Positions 16,768 through 26,424 of a stretch of 64,000 nt of DNA are shown piece after piece. Numbering within the stretch: position 1 is the first letter of the stretch; every line of letters begins with the position of its first letter. Both the position numbers and the translations under genes were made by a program. Source of the stretch: Candidatus Gallitreponema excrementavium (lineage in GTDB: Bacteria > Spirochaetota > Spirochaetia > Treponematales > Treponemataceae); assembly GCA_017694795.1 (NCBI GenBank), contig JADIMM010000070.1, positions 1-64,000 of the forward strand. Reading direction: 5' to 3'. The notes under the pieces are model-generated. The model had not been told where the DNA came from. It saw only the letters and a list, made by a program, of their open reading frames with translations, and did not search any database.

Positions 16768-19386
16768 TTATTCTTCTGCCTTTGTGTCTTTAAGTTTTCT
16801 GGCAACTTCCACAAGCTCAAAGACTTCAAACTGGTCACCGACCTTAATATCCTGCCAGTCTGCCAAACCTACACCGCACTCGTAACCTGCAGCCAGTTCT
16901 TTGGCGTCATCCTTAAGATGCTTCAGGGAAGAAATTTTTCCGGTATGAATTACTATTCCTTCCCGGATAACATTTACGCTGGCATTCCGTCTTATTACAC
17001 CGCTTGTTACATAACAACCGGCTATGATACCCACTTTGGGAACCTTGAAAGTATCCCGAACCTCCACCGATCCGATGGTTTCTTCTTTGATTTCAGGCTT
17101 GAGCATACCCTCCATGGCCTGGGTAATTTCCTCAACAGCTTTGTAAATAACATTGTACTTACGGATGTCAACCTTTTCCTGCTCTGCAAGTACCTTTGCC
17201 TGGGGAGATGGACGGACATTAAAGCCTATAATTATGGCATTGGAATCCGCTGCGGCAAGCATAACATCACTTTCGTTTATGGCACCGGCAGAAGCGTGGA
17301 TTACAGAAAGCCTGATATCTTTTGTTGAAAGCTTCTCCAATGACTGCTTTAAGGCTTCGGCAGAACCCTGAACATCGGCTTTTATAACGACCTTAAATTC
17401 CATCATTTCGCCGTCCTGGATTGTATCATAAAGATTATCCAGTGTAATTTTTTTCACATTCTTGGCATCCTCAAACCTTCTGAGTTCCTGTCTCTTTGCA
17501 GAGAACTGCCTTGCAGACCTTTCACTGTCTGTAACCTGGAAAGGATCACCGGCATTGGGCATTCCTTCAAAGCCCAGGATTTCCACCGGCATACTGGGGG
17601 TGGCCTCTTCAATTTTCTCGCCCCTGTCGTTAAACAAAGCCCGGACCCTTCCGGAGTAAATTCCTGCAACATAAGGATCTCCCATTCTCAAGGTTCCCCG
17701 TTCAATAACAACAGTCGACACAATACCTCTTCCATGGTCAATCTTGGACTCAAGGATTTTTCCCTCTGCCCGGCAGGAATAATTTGCCTTTAATTCCAGC
17801 ATTTCAGCCTGAAGAAGAATAGCATCCAAAAGGTCATCAATACCTTCCCTCTTAAGGGCACTGATATTAATGAACATTGTCTGACCACCCCATTCTTCCG
17901 GAGTAAGTCCCAGTTCAGAAAGCTGGGTCTTAACCCTGTCAGGATTGGCTTCAGGTTTATCAATTTTATTCACAGCCACAATAATCGGAACCTTTGCATC
18001 CTTTGCATGATTCAAGGCTTCTACAGTCTGGGGCATTACTCCGTCATCGGCGGCAACAACAAGAACTACAATATCCGTAATCTGGGCACCCCTTGCCCTC
18101 ATCATGGTAAAGGCTTCGTGCCCCGGAGTATCAAGGAATGTTATCTTACCTTTGGGAGTGTCCACCATGTAGGCACCTATATGCTGGGTTATACCACCGA
18201 ATTCCGACTCTGCCACATGGGCGGAACGGATTGCATCCAGGGTTTTTGTCTTACCATGGTCAACATGACCCATAACCGTAACAACAGGGGGTCTCGGTAA
18301 AAGCTCATCGGAAGAATCCGCATCACTTTCAATCACTGTCTCATCATAAAGACTTATAATGTGAACCTCACAGCCATATTCATCTGCCAGTAATGTTGCT
18401 GTATCTGCGTCAATGGACTGGTTGATGGATACCATCATTCCCATTGTCATCAGTTTGCCGATCAGGTCAGAAGCTTTCAGATTCATCTTCTTTGCAAGCT
18501 CAGAAATAGAGACGGTTTCCATTATCTCGATTTCTTTTGGAACAGGATTTGCCATAACCACCTGTTTTTTCTTCTGCTGGAGGAGCTTTTCTTCTGCCAT
18601 CAGGTCTTCTTTATTTTTTTTGCTGTAAACGGTTTTTTTTGCCTTAAAGGTCTTCTTTGTATTCACCTTCTGGGTCTCAACAGGAATTACAGGCTGGCTG
18701 AATCCGCCGGAGCGGCCGAAACCACCGGAAGAAAAGCCTCCTCTGTCCCTCTGCTGTCCCTGCTGGAACCCCTTGTTATTTCCCTGATAACCGGGTTTTC
18801 CTCCGGCAGCGTTTCCCCTCTGCCCCTGGAAATTCCCCCGGTTTCCCTGGTAACCGGGTTTGCCCTGGGAAAAGCCACCCCGCTGGTTAAAGGGCTTTTG
18901 CTGTGCCCCCTCCCTTGCCTGAAAACCGGAGTATCCGCTGCCTTTTCCCTGCTGGTTCTGAAACTGTCCTGTGCGGCCCCCCTTGGAAGAAGGCTTCGCA
19001 TTATCAGCCAAGTTTCCTTGTTTTATGTTTGGACGCTGTGGACTAAGCTCAAAAACTGTCTTTTCAGTCTTGGCTGTCTTTTCCGGTGTTCCGTTCTTTT
19101 CATTTACTGATACTGAATTACCCTTAGGTGCACTTTTCTGTGTATCGGAACCATCCACCGGTTTTGCGGCAGGTTTACGTTTTACCACTACAACCTTTTT
19201 CTTCCCGGCTTCCTTTGTGCCGGAAGCCTGGGCTGTTCCGGAAGACTGCCTGTTCTCTCCGGACACCTCATCCTGCTTTTGGCCGCTGTTATCCTTGTTC
19301 TGCACGGAATCGGCATTCTGAATCTTTTTCTTCTTCAGTAAAACCGGAGCCTGTGTTTTTTGAGTATTTTCTAAATCCTCTGTCAT
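16768..19386 (-). CDS. infB: Translation initiation factor IF-2
   Basis: This 872-residue GTPase delivers fMet-tRNA to the 30S subunit. G-domain motifs are GHVDHGKT (about 370), DTPGHEAF and NKIDKPEAN, followed by the EF-Tu-like domain II, domain III and the C-terminal fMet-tRNA binding domain. The long N-terminal region is unusual: residues about 135-235 are rich in Gly, Gln, Arg and Phe with repeated KPGYQGN and GGFSxG units, like RGG-type disordered segments. The start ATG follows nusA by 14 bases. It is the last gene of the operon, before the terminator at 16658-16693. Confidence 0.97.
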   Translation of the reverse strand: MTEDLENTQKTQAPVLLKKKKIQNADSVQNKDNSGQKQDEVSGENRQSSGTAQASGTKEAGKKKVVVVKRKPAAKPVDGSDTQKSAPKGNSVSVNEKNGTPEKTAKTEKTVFELSPQRPNIKQGNLADNAKPSSKGGRTGQFQNQQGKGSGYSGFQAREGAQQKPFNQRGGFSQGKPGYQGNRGNFQGQRGNAAGGKPGYQGNNKGFQQGQQRDRGGFSSGGFGRSGGFSQPVIPVETQKVNTKKTFKAKKTVYSKKNKEDLMAEEKLLQQKKKQVVMANPVPKEIEIMETVSISELAKKMNLKASDLIGKLMTMGMMVSINQSIDADTATLLADEYGCEVHIISLYDETVIESDADSSDELLPRPPVVTVMGHVDHGKTKTLDAIRSAHVAESEFGGITQHIGAYMVDTPKGKITFLDTPGHEAFTMMRARGAQITDIVVLVVAADDGVMPQTVEALNHAKDAKVPIIVAVNKIDKPEANPDRVKTQLSELGLTPEEWGGQTMFINISALKREGIDDLLDAILLQAEMLELKANYSCRAEGKILESKIDHGRGIVSTVVIERGTLRMGDPYVAGIYSGRVRALFNDRGEKIEEATPSMPVEILGFEGMPNAGDPFQVTDSERSARQFSAKRQELRRFEDAKNVKKITLDNLYDTIQDGEMMEFKVVIKADVQGSAEALKQSLEKLSTKDIRLSVIHASAGAINESDVMLAAADSNAIIIGFNVRPSPQAKVLAEQEKVDIRKYNVIYKAVEEITQAMEGMLKPEIKEETIGSVEVRDTFKVPKVGIIAGCYVTSGVIRRNASVNVIREGIVIHTGKISSLKHLKDDAKELAAGYECGVGLADWQDIKVGDQFEVFELVEVARKLKDTKAEE

Positions 19387-19400
19387 TATCTATCCGCCTT

Positions 19401-20921
19401 TTATTCCTCTGTTTCTTCGTCTTCATATTCAAAACTCAAGCCGATACCGCAATTGGGACAGCTGGTCATATCCAATGTAATTCTGGCTCCACAATCAGGA
19501 CACTCAAAAACTTCTTCCTCATCCCCGTATTCCTCTCCGTTACCGGAATCAGCCTGTCCGCCGGATTCAGAACCAGAAGCAGATTCTTCGCCAGATGCTT
19601 CAGGAGAAGACAAATCCAGACCTTCAAAAAGTGAATCCAGAAAGTCCAAATCTTCATTTGACAATCCATCTATCTCCTCTTTTTCCTCCTCAGAGAGGGA
19701 GACATAATCCGAGGCATAAACTATGTTTGAAGCTTTAAGGGCTTCGAGTATATGCTCCGGAATTTCAGTATACTCTGTAACCGGAAGATTCTTCTTTTCA
19801 GTACTTTCGAAAAGACTTTCAGCTGCCGCACGCCTTCCTTCAAGGGGATTTTCCTCCTCAAACTGGGCCCTGGTTTTTACATCGATTGACCAATCGGTAA
19901 GCCGGTTCGCAAGCCGCACATTCAGTCCCTGTTTGCCTATCGCCAGGGAAAACTGGCTGTCATCCACTACTGCCAAAGCTGTTCTGGTATGACTGTCCAT
20001 AATGTAAACATCCTCTACTTCCGCAGGAGAAAGTGCATTTTTTATAAACCGGACAGGATCTTCTTCATACTTCAGGATATCGATTTTTTCACCTTCCAGC
20101 TCTCTGATTATATTTTGAATACGTACGCCCTTAAGGCCGACGCAGGCTCCAACCGGGTCAACATCTTCTTTGACGGACGATACAGCAATCTTTGTCCTGT
20201 ATCCAGGTTCACGGACTATTTTTTCAATTTCCACAATCCTGTCGTAAATTTCGGGAACTTCTGCCTCCACAATCTTTTTTACAAATTCTGCATCTGTCCT
20301 TGAAAGGACAATCTGCAGCCCGGAATTGGTTTTCTTTACTTCGGAAATCAAGGCCTTTATCCTGTCGTTTACCGAAAAATTATCCCTGGGGGACTGGAAT
20401 TTCCTGGGGAGAACCCCTTCCACCTTTCCTAAATCCACATAGATTGTCTGGTTTCTTTCCCTCTGGTAATAACCGATTATTATCTCGCCAACCTTGTCTT
20501 TATAATCTGCGTAAAGAGAATCCTTCTGTATCTCCCTGAAAGACTGATGGGTCGTCTGCTTTGCACTTTGGACTGACAACCTGTCAAAGTCAGCAGGATC
20601 TATTTGTATCAAAAGCTCATCCCCGATTTCACTATCCGGATTAAGTTTGATTGCATCGTTTATGTCAATATGGATAAGCGGATTAAAATCCTCCACATCT
20701 TCTTCCAGCATCTGGTCCCTGTCCACAATAATCTTGCTTGAATAAACAGACAGACCGGCTCCTTCCGGTTCGATTTTTACAACTACGTTATCATTTGAAC
20801 CGAACTTTTTTTTGTAAGCCGCCTTTATTGCATCTTCGATTGTCTTAAACACCTGTTCTTCCGACAAACCCTTTGTCTGAACCAGCTGTCTTATTGCCTC
20901 CGCCATATCATTTGAAGCCAT
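19401..20921 (-). CDS. nusA: Transcription factor NusA with C-terminal acidic tail and zinc ribbon
   Basis: The 506-residue protein has the NusA N-terminal RNA-polymerase-binding domain, an S1 domain (about 135-200; IYVDLGKVEGVLPRKF), and tandem KH domains with VGLKGVRIQNII and LAIGKQGLNVRLA. After a helical segment comes an acidic Ser/Glu/Gly linker and a terminal zinc ribbon with Cys474, Cys477, Cys488 and Cys491. NusA usually ends after KH2 or with acidic repeats; the zinc ribbon is an addition. It modulates pausing, termination and antitermination. Its ATG overlaps the rimP stop (TAATG), with GGAGGCGG upstream. Confidence 0.95.
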   Translation of the reverse strand: MASNDMAEAIRQLVQTKGLSEEQVFKTIEDAIKAAYKKKFGSNDNVVVKIEPEGAGLSVYSSKIIVDRDQMLEEDVEDFNPLIHIDINDAIKLNPDSEIGDELLIQIDPADFDRLSVQSAKQTTHQSFREIQKDSLYADYKDKVGEIIIGYYQRERNQTIYVDLGKVEGVLPRKFQSPRDNFSVNDRIKALISEVKKTNSGLQIVLSRTDAEFVKKIVEAEVPEIYDRIVEIEKIVREPGYRTKIAVSSVKEDVDPVGACVGLKGVRIQNIIRELEGEKIDILKYEEDPVRFIKNALSPAEVEDVYIMDSHTRTALAVVDDSQFSLAIGKQGLNVRLANRLTDWSIDVKTRAQFEEENPLEGRRAAAESLFESTEKKNLPVTEYTEIPEHILEALKASNIVYASDYVSLSEEEKEEIDGLSNEDLDFLDSLFEGLDLSSPEASGEESASGSESGGQADSGNGEEYGDEEEVFECPDCGARITLDMTSCPNCGIGLSFEYEDEETEE

Positions 20922-21391
20922 TACTTTACCGCCTCCTGTGAATAATCAAGTTTCGCTTTTCCTATCTCTCCGTATGGGAAAACCTTTTCTGTCCCGTCAG
21001 AACACAAAAGGGTTATTTTTTCGTTATCTGAACTCCGGATTGTTCCGTACACCCAGTCGGATAAGGGGACATACCAAATTCTGATCCCGAAGTCTTTGAA
21101 AATTTCAAATTCCGCACAGTTCTTTATGTTCCGGTCCAACCCCGGGGAGGTAACCTCCATGTACAAATCCTGGGTATCCAAAAGTACTTCCATCCTGGTT
21201 TGCAGAATCCTGTGGACCTTGGAACAATCATCAATTCCGGTTCCGCCCTCAGGATTAAGTACCACAGCCCTGACCTGCCAGCCATTGCTGCCCTTTATGC
21301 AATTGAATTCCACCAGCCTGTATCCCAGGGATTCCACAACATCCCGGGCATCTTTAAACCATGGTATTTTATCAAATGAAAGATATTCCAC
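20921..21391 (-). CDS. rimP: Ribosome maturation factor RimP
   Basis: This 156-residue protein has the RimP layout: an N-terminal domain with VESLGYRLVEF, the central 'GTGIDDCSKVHRIL' segment and VTSPGLDRNIKN, then a C-terminal SH3-like domain. It assists 30S maturation, and its position before nusA and infB is the conserved order. The start is GTG at 21389-21391, preceded by AGGTG five bases upstream. It is first in the operon; its leader of about 59 bases is largely taken up by a terminator-like hairpin. Confidence 0.93.
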   Translation of the reverse strand: MEYLSFDKIPWFKDARDVVESLGYRLVEFNCIKGSNGWQVRAVVLNPEGGTGIDDCSKVHRILQTRMEVLLDTQDLYMEVTSPGLDRNIKNCAEFEIFKDFGIRIWYVPLSDWVYGTIRSSDNEKITLLCSDGTEKVFPYGEIGKAKLDYSQEAVK

Positions 21392-21403
21392 CTGTGCACC
21401 TAC

Positions 21404-21430
21404 AAAAAAGGAGCCGCATAAACGACTCCT
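21404..21430 (-). promoter_or_regulatory. Terminator-like hairpin in the rimP-nusA-infB leader (candidate attenuator)
   Basis: In the minus-strand transcript, AGGAGTCG (complement of 21423-21430) pairs with CGGCTCCT (complement of 21409-21416), eight pairs including one U-G, with a six-base loop. Six U follow directly (21404-21409). The U-tract ends about a dozen bases before the rimP GTG, close to its Shine-Dalgarno. The element is downstream of the candidate promoter and upstream of all three genes. Confidence 0.65.
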
Positions 21431-21456
21431 GCAAAAATAAGGATAATGTCTATCAA

Positions 21457-21485
21457 AGGGTACAACTTAATCAACAGCTTGTCAA
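21457..21485 (-). promoter_or_regulatory. Candidate promoter of rimP-nusA-infB
   Basis: On the minus strand a perfect -35 TTGACA (complement of 21480-21485) precedes TACCCT (complement of 21457-21462) by 17 bases. The -10 is weak. The predicted start near 21450 gives a leader of about 59 bases containing the hairpin. Confidence 0.55.
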
Positions 21486-21604
21486 TACTCATAAAATAAA
21501 ATCCAACAAAGATTTGTACCGGTTTTGCCCTTCTGGTTCCATACTCCGGTCTTTCATAAACCGGCTTATTGTTGTATTCTTACCTGGAAGTTAAGGAGCA
21601 GTTT

Positions 21605-22729
21605 ATGAAGACATTTAAATACAACACAGGTTCCGGAAAATCGGAAATCTCCATAGGTAAAAAAATCAGAATCCCGGAGTTACCAGCTTCCGGAGGTATA
21701 TATGTTTTTGACACAAACATGGAAAAGTACCTTTCTGATATTAACAGGGAAAATTCGGTTATCCTGCCTTCGGGGGAGGAATTTAAAAACCTTGAAAGCA
21801 TAACCCGCATTTTGGATAAGGCACAGGAATTAAATCTCGGAAGGGACAGTCTCTTTGTCGGCATCGGTGGGGGAGTTATAACTGACATGACAGCCTTTGC
21901 GGCTTCGATTTATATGAGGGGGGCAAAACTGTGCCTGTTACCGACATCCCTGCTTGCAATGGTGGATGCTGCTGTTGGGGGGAAAACCGGCATCGACTAT
22001 GGCGGTTACAAAAATTCAGCAGGGACATTTTACCCTGCTGACCAGGTTTTAATCTGCACAGACTTTTTAAAGACCCTGCCAGCAAAGGAATTTTACTGCG
22101 GGCTTGGGGAAGTTTTAAAAACAGCAATGTTATATGATAAAAAGCTTCTTTCCCTTATGGAAGACAAGGCGGATATCATAAAGGGATTCAGTGAAAGAAC
22201 TGGAACAACACCGGAAACAAGCTGTCCGGAAGAAGAAAATGAAATACTGTTATTCCTTGTCTCACACTGCGTAATGGCAAAATGCAATATTGTGGAAAAA
22301 GATTTAAAGGAATCGGGTCTCAGAATGGAGCTTAACCTTGGGCATACATTTGCCCATGCCCTGGAAAGTTTTGCAGGTCTGGGGGAACTTTCCCACGGAG
22401 AGGCCGTTGCCTGGGGGCTTGGCAGGGCTCTGGAGCTTGGAGTGAACCTTGGTATCACCGATAAAAATTACCGTAATAAAATTTTCAGTATCTTAAAAAC
22501 TTACAACTGGACGGAATCCCCCATGCACCCGGCTGCAAAAAAAAGCGGAGAAACCGGCGGAATCAGTGATGCGGATATTCCGGAAAAACTCCTTGAAGCC
22601 ATGTACCACGATAAGAAAAAGCGTAAGGGAGAAATCAGGTTTGTCCTTCAGAAAAAAGCCTGTTCCACAGTAATCAGAAAGGTTGAAGACAGGGAAGTCC
22701 TTAAAGTTTTAAGTGACCAAAAGAATTAA
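21605..22729 (+). CDS. aroB: 3-dehydroquinate synthase
   Basis: The 374-residue enzyme converts DAHP to 3-dehydroquinate, the second shikimate step. Seen are the NAD-binding GGGVITDMTAFAASIYMRG segment, LPTSLLAMVDAAVGGKTGID, and the zinc-ligand region NLGHTFAHALES with GEAVAWG. The frame is open to an upstream TTG at 21569, but AAGGAG sits seven bases before ATG 21605 and the AroB domain begins soon after. It has a small insert near 195-215 (rich in Thr, Pro and Glu). Transcribed divergently from rimP; nifS follows after 57 bases. Confidence 0.94.
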   Translation: MKTFKYNTGSGKSEISIGKKIRIPELPASGGIYVFDTNMEKYLSDINRENSVILPSGEEFKNLESITRILDKAQELNLGRDSLFVGIGGGVITDMTAFAASIYMRGAKLCLLPTSLLAMVDAAVGGKTGIDYGGYKNSAGTFYPADQVLICTDFLKTLPAKEFYCGLGEVLKTAMLYDKKLLSLMEDKADIIKGFSERTGTTPETSCPEEENEILLFLVSHCVMAKCNIVEKDLKESGLRMELNLGHTFAHALESFAGLGELSHGEAVAWGLGRALELGVNLGITDKNYRNKIFSILKTYNWTESPMHPAAKKSGETGGISDADIPEKLLEAMYHDKKKRKGEIRFVLQKKACSTVIRKVEDREVLKVLSDQKN

Positions 22730-22786
22730 AGAACTGCTGCAAAATGCAGGAAAAATTTACAGCTGTTCAAAACAGGAAGAAAAACC

Positions 22787-23950
22787 ATGAACGGAAAAAA
22801 CGACATAAATACAATTTACCTTGACTGGGCGGCTACTGCACCCCGGGACAGGGAAATAATAAAAAAAGCCGTAGACCTTGACGCTGCTGCTTTCGGAAAC
22901 CCTTCCAGCATCCATAACGAGGGCAAAAAGGCAACGGCCCTTCTCTCTGAAGCCAGGGAACGGGCTGCCTCCGCCCTTAAAGTAAAGCAGGAAAAGATTT
23001 TCTTTACTTCAGGGGGAACAGAAAGCAACCATATTCCCCTGCTTTCCCTCCTCCTCAAACCATCCCCCGGTTCCATAATCGTTTCAGGGGGGGAACATCC
23101 CTCCATCATCAACCAGTGCAATGTTTTGAAAAACCGGGGATGGAAGGTGGAATGTGTAAACCCGGGAAAGGACGGGAAACTTTCACCGGAAAGAATTTCA
23201 GAAAAAATTTCCACAGGCACAGCCCTTGTATTGGTTCAGGCTGTAAATAACGAAACCGGTGCCATACAACCGGTGAAAGAAATTTCAGAAACCATAAGAC
23301 AGTTTTCAGGCTGTGGCAGGACCATAAAATTCCATGTAGACGGAGTACAGGCAGCAGGGAAAATCCCTGTAGACTTAAACACCTGGGATCCGGACAGTTT
23401 TTCCGTAAGCGGTCATAAACTGGGAGCAATGAGGGGAACCGGGCTTATTTATGTAAAAAACAACCCCGAAAATTTCTTAAAGGGAGGGGAACAGGAATCA
23501 GGATTCCGGCCGGGAACAGAAAATGTAGCGGGAGCCTACAGCCTGGCCCTTGCCCTGGAAAAACATATGAACAACATGGAAGAATTCTCCCTTGGAAAAC
23601 AGATGGCAGGTGAATTTATTACCGGACTCAAAAAAATAAAGGGGGCACTAATAATACCGGAAAACCGGGAACCGGAATCCTGTGAATACTCACCTTGGAT
23701 TATACAGGCTGCCTTTGCCTCGATTCCGGGAGAAGTCATGGTAAGAAGCCTTGCAGAAAAAGGTATCTGCATTTCCACCGGTTCAGCCTGTTCCAGTAAA
23801 AAAAACTCAAGACCTGTCCTTCTTGCAATGGGAATTCCACCTGAAACAGCCCGGAATGGTGTAAGGTTTTCCTTTGGTCCAGCCACAAAACGGGAGGAAA
23901 TCCTCCTGACTTTGGAGGCCTTAAAGGAAATTACAGCCCGTTTTAACTGA
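22787..23950 (+). CDS. Cysteine desulfurase, NifS/IscS family
   Basis: The 387-residue PLP enzyme takes sulfur from cysteine as a protein persulfide. The fold-type I signature is clear: N-terminal YLDWAATAPRD, NETGAIQPV, HVDGVQAAGKIP, the PLP Lys in SVSGHKLGAMRGTG, and the persulfide Cys in STGSACSS with a short loop. The downstream thiI gene suggests it feeds tRNA thiolation, as NifZ-ThiI does in Bacillus subtilis, though it may also supply Fe-S assembly. AGGA lies nine bases upstream of the ATG. A hairpin terminator separates it from thiI. Confidence 0.9.
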   Translation: MNGKNDINTIYLDWAATAPRDREIIKKAVDLDAAAFGNPSSIHNEGKKATALLSEARERAASALKVKQEKIFFTSGGTESNHIPLLSLLLKPSPGSIIVSGGEHPSIINQCNVLKNRGWKVECVNPGKDGKLSPERISEKISTGTALVLVQAVNNETGAIQPVKEISETIRQFSGCGRTIKFHVDGVQAAGKIPVDLNTWDPDSFSVSGHKLGAMRGTGLIYVKNNPENFLKGGEQESGFRPGTENVAGAYSLALALEKHMNNMEEFSLGKQMAGEFITGLKKIKGALIIPENREPESCEYSPWIIQAAFASIPGEVMVRSLAEKGICISTGSACSSKKNSRPVLLAMGIPPETARNGVRFSFGPATKREEILLTLEALKEITARFN

Positions 23951-24024
23951 CGGAGCTTTTGTCCTTTGGTATCCAGGCTTGCAAAGAAAGCCTCCTATTG
24001 TGTAAAATCCAATCATAAGTTCCG

Positions 24025-24053
24025 GCGGGAAATGTTTTACCCGCTGTTTTTTT
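24025..24053 (+). terminator. Hairpin terminator between the desulfurase gene and thiI
   Basis: GCGGG (24025-24029) pairs with CCCGC (24040-24044) around a 10-base loop, followed by TG and seven T (24047-24053). Only 27 bases separate it from the thiI ATG, so either readthrough or an overlapping promoter must supply thiI. Confidence 0.6.
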
Positions 24054-24080
24054 GAATACCGTGTACAAAAGGATTTACTC

Positions 24081-25292
24081 ATGGAAGAATCTGTTACAAC
24101 ATACCTGATAAAGCTGGGGGAACTCACCCTTAAAGGAGGCAACAGGAAAACCTTTGAAAAACAGCTTTTTTTTAATGCAAAAAAAATTTTACGGGAAATT
24201 GACTGCCGGGGACAAGTTATATCCGATTACGGAAGGTTTTTTGTTGAATGTCCTGGAGACCCTGCTGAAGAAAAAAAAGTCGAATGGGCATTGGACAAAC
24301 TGATTGGAATCACAGGTTTTGCAAAGGCCGCCGTTACGGAAAAACAAACAGACAGTATAAAAAAAGCTGTACTGGAACAGGCCGGAAAATTCCATAACTT
24401 TGGAATAAAAACTTTCAAAATTGAAACCCGCCGCAGTGACAAAAAATTCCCTCTTAATTCATACGAAATTTCAGGAGAAATGGGGGAAGCCGTCTTAAAA
24501 GAGTTCCCCCTTAAAGTTGATGTAAAAAAACCGGAGGGAATAATCAATATCGAAATCAGGGAAGAAAAAGCCTTTGTTTACAGCCATGAGAGCAGGAGCA
24601 ACAGGGGACTTCCTGTAGGCACAGCCTCCAAGGGGCTTCTTCTTTTGTCAGGGGGAATAGACTCCCCGGTTGCAGGTTACAGGATGCTTACCCGGGGAAT
24701 GAAGCTGGACGGGATTTACTTTCATTCCTACCCCTATACTTCCGATGAAGCGAAACAAAAGGTAATTGATTTGGCAGCCATTCTTGCCCCTTACGGGCTG
24801 GGATTTAATCTCAACATCATTCCATTTACACAGGTCCAGATGATGATAAAAAAATCAGCCCCGGAAGCCTATTCCACCCTTATGTTGAGAATGGCTATGA
24901 TGAAAACCGCCAATTTACTTGCAGGATTTCTTGGAGCCTCTGCCCTGGTAACAGGGGAAAGTCTCGGTCAGGTTGCAAGCCAGACAATCGAAAACATGAC
25001 GGTGACTGAATCCTGTGCAGAATTCCCGGTTTTAAGGCCACTTATCGGGCTTGACAAGCAGGAAATAATAAACACCGCCTGTAAAATCGGAACCTACGAA
25101 ACATCAATTTTACCCTATGAAGACTGCTGTGTGCTTTTTTCGCCTAAACATCCGGTATTAAAAGCCTCAAAAGAAGAAGCCCATAAAATTTTTGAAAACA
25201 TAGGGCTGGGGCAGGAACTGGAAAAAGCCTTTGACGAAAGGGAAATAATCAGGCTAACCCCGAAAGACGGTTTCAATATCAGCTTTTCATAA
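24081..25292 (+). CDS. thiI: tRNA 4-thiouridine synthase ThiI, form without rhodanese domain
   Basis: This 403-residue protein has an N-terminal ferredoxin-like/THUMP region (about 60-170) and a PP-loop ATPase LLLLSGGIDSPVAG (about 187-200). It adenylates U8 of tRNA and inserts sulfur. It ends before the rhodanese domain found in E. coli ThiI, like the short Bacillus type that takes sulfur directly from a partner desulfurase. The segment YEDCCVLF (about 350) carries the PP-loop-domain Cys pair position. The upstream desulfurase gene fits as donor. AAAGGA precedes the ATG. Confidence 0.93.
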   Translation: MEESVTTYLIKLGELTLKGGNRKTFEKQLFFNAKKILREIDCRGQVISDYGRFFVECPGDPAEEKKVEWALDKLIGITGFAKAAVTEKQTDSIKKAVLEQAGKFHNFGIKTFKIETRRSDKKFPLNSYEISGEMGEAVLKEFPLKVDVKKPEGIINIEIREEKAFVYSHESRSNRGLPVGTASKGLLLLSGGIDSPVAGYRMLTRGMKLDGIYFHSYPYTSDEAKQKVIDLAAILAPYGLGFNLNIIPFTQVQMMIKKSAPEAYSTLMLRMAMMKTANLLAGFLGASALVTGESLGQVASQTIENMTVTESCAEFPVLRPLIGLDKQEIINTACKIGTYETSILPYEDCCVLFSPKHPVLKASKEEAHKIFENIGLGQELEKAFDEREIIRLTPKDGFNISFS

Positions 25293-25297
25293 AGGCA

Positions 25298-26335
25298 TTA
25301 TTTTATCAGCATCCCGTCGCCATAGGAAAAAAAACGGTATTTTTTTTCCACGGCAGTTTTGTAAGCTGTAAGGATTTTCTCCCTGCCGGCAAAGGCAGAA
25401 ACCAACATCAAAAGAGTTGATTCCGGTGTGTGGAAATTGGTAAACACCTGGTCCACCACCTTGAATTTGTAGCCAGGGTAAATAAAAATACCTGTGGAAT
25501 CCTCCCCGGAACGGAGACAGCCGCCGGTTTCATCCCAGGCAGACTCCAAAGTCCTGATGGATGTTGTACCGACAGCCAAAACCGGACGGCCGGATTTTTT
25601 TGCTTCGGTAACCACCGATGCAGTCCTTTCCGGAACTGAATATACTTCCCGGTGCATAACATGGTCTTCTATCCTTTCCGTTCGGACCGGAAGAAAGGTT
25701 CCCAACCCCACATGGAGAGTAACCCAGGCTGTTTCAATGTTTTTTTCAGCCAGCCTGTTCAAAATCTCCCTGGTAAAATGAAGTCCGGCAGTAGGTGCAG
25801 CTACCGAGCCCACCTCCCTGGCGTAAACAGTCTGGTATCTTTCCCCGTCAAAACTTACATCTTCCCTTTTTATATAAGGAGGAAGGGGAATATGCCCGTA
25901 TTTTTCCAGCCAGTCATCATCTATCAGGGAAGAAAATTCAATAATCCTGTACTGATTTTCAATTCCGGTAATTTTTCCGGTTACATTTCCGGGGAAAAAG
26001 TATTCCCTTCCAGGCCGCTGGCGTTTTGCATGATTCAACATGGCAAGCCATCTGTTTTCCCCAAGATTTTTCAGAAGCAGGAACTGGCATTTTGCCCCGC
26101 TGTCTTTTGCATTCCCGAAAATCCTTGCCCGCCTCACCTTGGAATCGTTAAACACCATAAGGGTGCCTTCGTCTATCAAATCAGGAAGGTCTTCCATAAG
26201 AAAATCTTTTGTACACCGGCTTAAATCCCCACAGGAGCGGTCCAACAGCATCAGCCGGTCTTTTCCCCTCTCAGATGAAGGAAACTGGGCAATAAGCTCT
26301 TCCGGCAAATCAAAAGTAAAATCACGCGTATTCAT
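25298..26335 (-). CDS. queA: S-adenosylmethionine:tRNA ribosyltransferase-isomerase (queuosine synthesis)
   Basis: This 345-residue enzyme transfers the ribosyl part of SAM to preQ1-tRNA, giving epoxyqueuosine. Family segments are FDLPEELIAQFPS at the N-terminus, GSVAAPTAGLHFT, VTLHVGLGTFLPVRTE and the C-terminal NFHTPESTLLMLVSAFAG. The start is taken as ATG 26335, where the family N-terminus begins; the open frame to TTG 26362 would add a stretch overlapping the promoter. No Shine-Dalgarno precedes the ATG, and a TATAAT ends seven bases before it. It is convergent with thiI, with five bases between the stops. Confidence 0.95.
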   Translation of the reverse strand: MNTRDFTFDLPEELIAQFPSSERGKDRLMLLDRSCGDLSRCTKDFLMEDLPDLIDEGTLMVFNDSKVRRARIFGNAKDSGAKCQFLLLKNLGENRWLAMLNHAKRQRPGREYFFPGNVTGKITGIENQYRIIEFSSLIDDDWLEKYGHIPLPPYIKREDVSFDGERYQTVYAREVGSVAAPTAGLHFTREILNRLAEKNIETAWVTLHVGLGTFLPVRTERIEDHVMHREVYSVPERTASVVTEAKKSGRPVLAVGTTSIRTLESAWDETGGCLRSGEDSTGIFIYPGYKFKVVDQVFTNFHTPESTLLMLVSAFAGREKILTAYKTAVEKKYRFFSYGDGMLIK

Positions 26336-26342
26336 CCCGGGA

Positions 26343-26371
26343 ATTATAAAAAAACACTGCAATTTTGTACA
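26343..26371 (-). promoter_or_regulatory. Promoter predicting a leaderless queA mRNA
   Basis: On the minus strand TATAAT (complement of 26343-26348) is preceded by TGTACA (26366-26371) at 17 bases. The expected start is 26335-26336, the A of the ATG or one base before it. Confidence 0.55.
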
Positions 26372-26424
26372 TCACAGGGAATCTTTTTATGGATTAAAAT
26401 CGGAAAATATGCAAGGATATGTTC

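Noticed and set aside
21569..21604. Extended N-terminus of aroB from an upstream TTG
   Set aside because: The AAGGAG site falls within the extension and is correctly spaced for ATG 21605.
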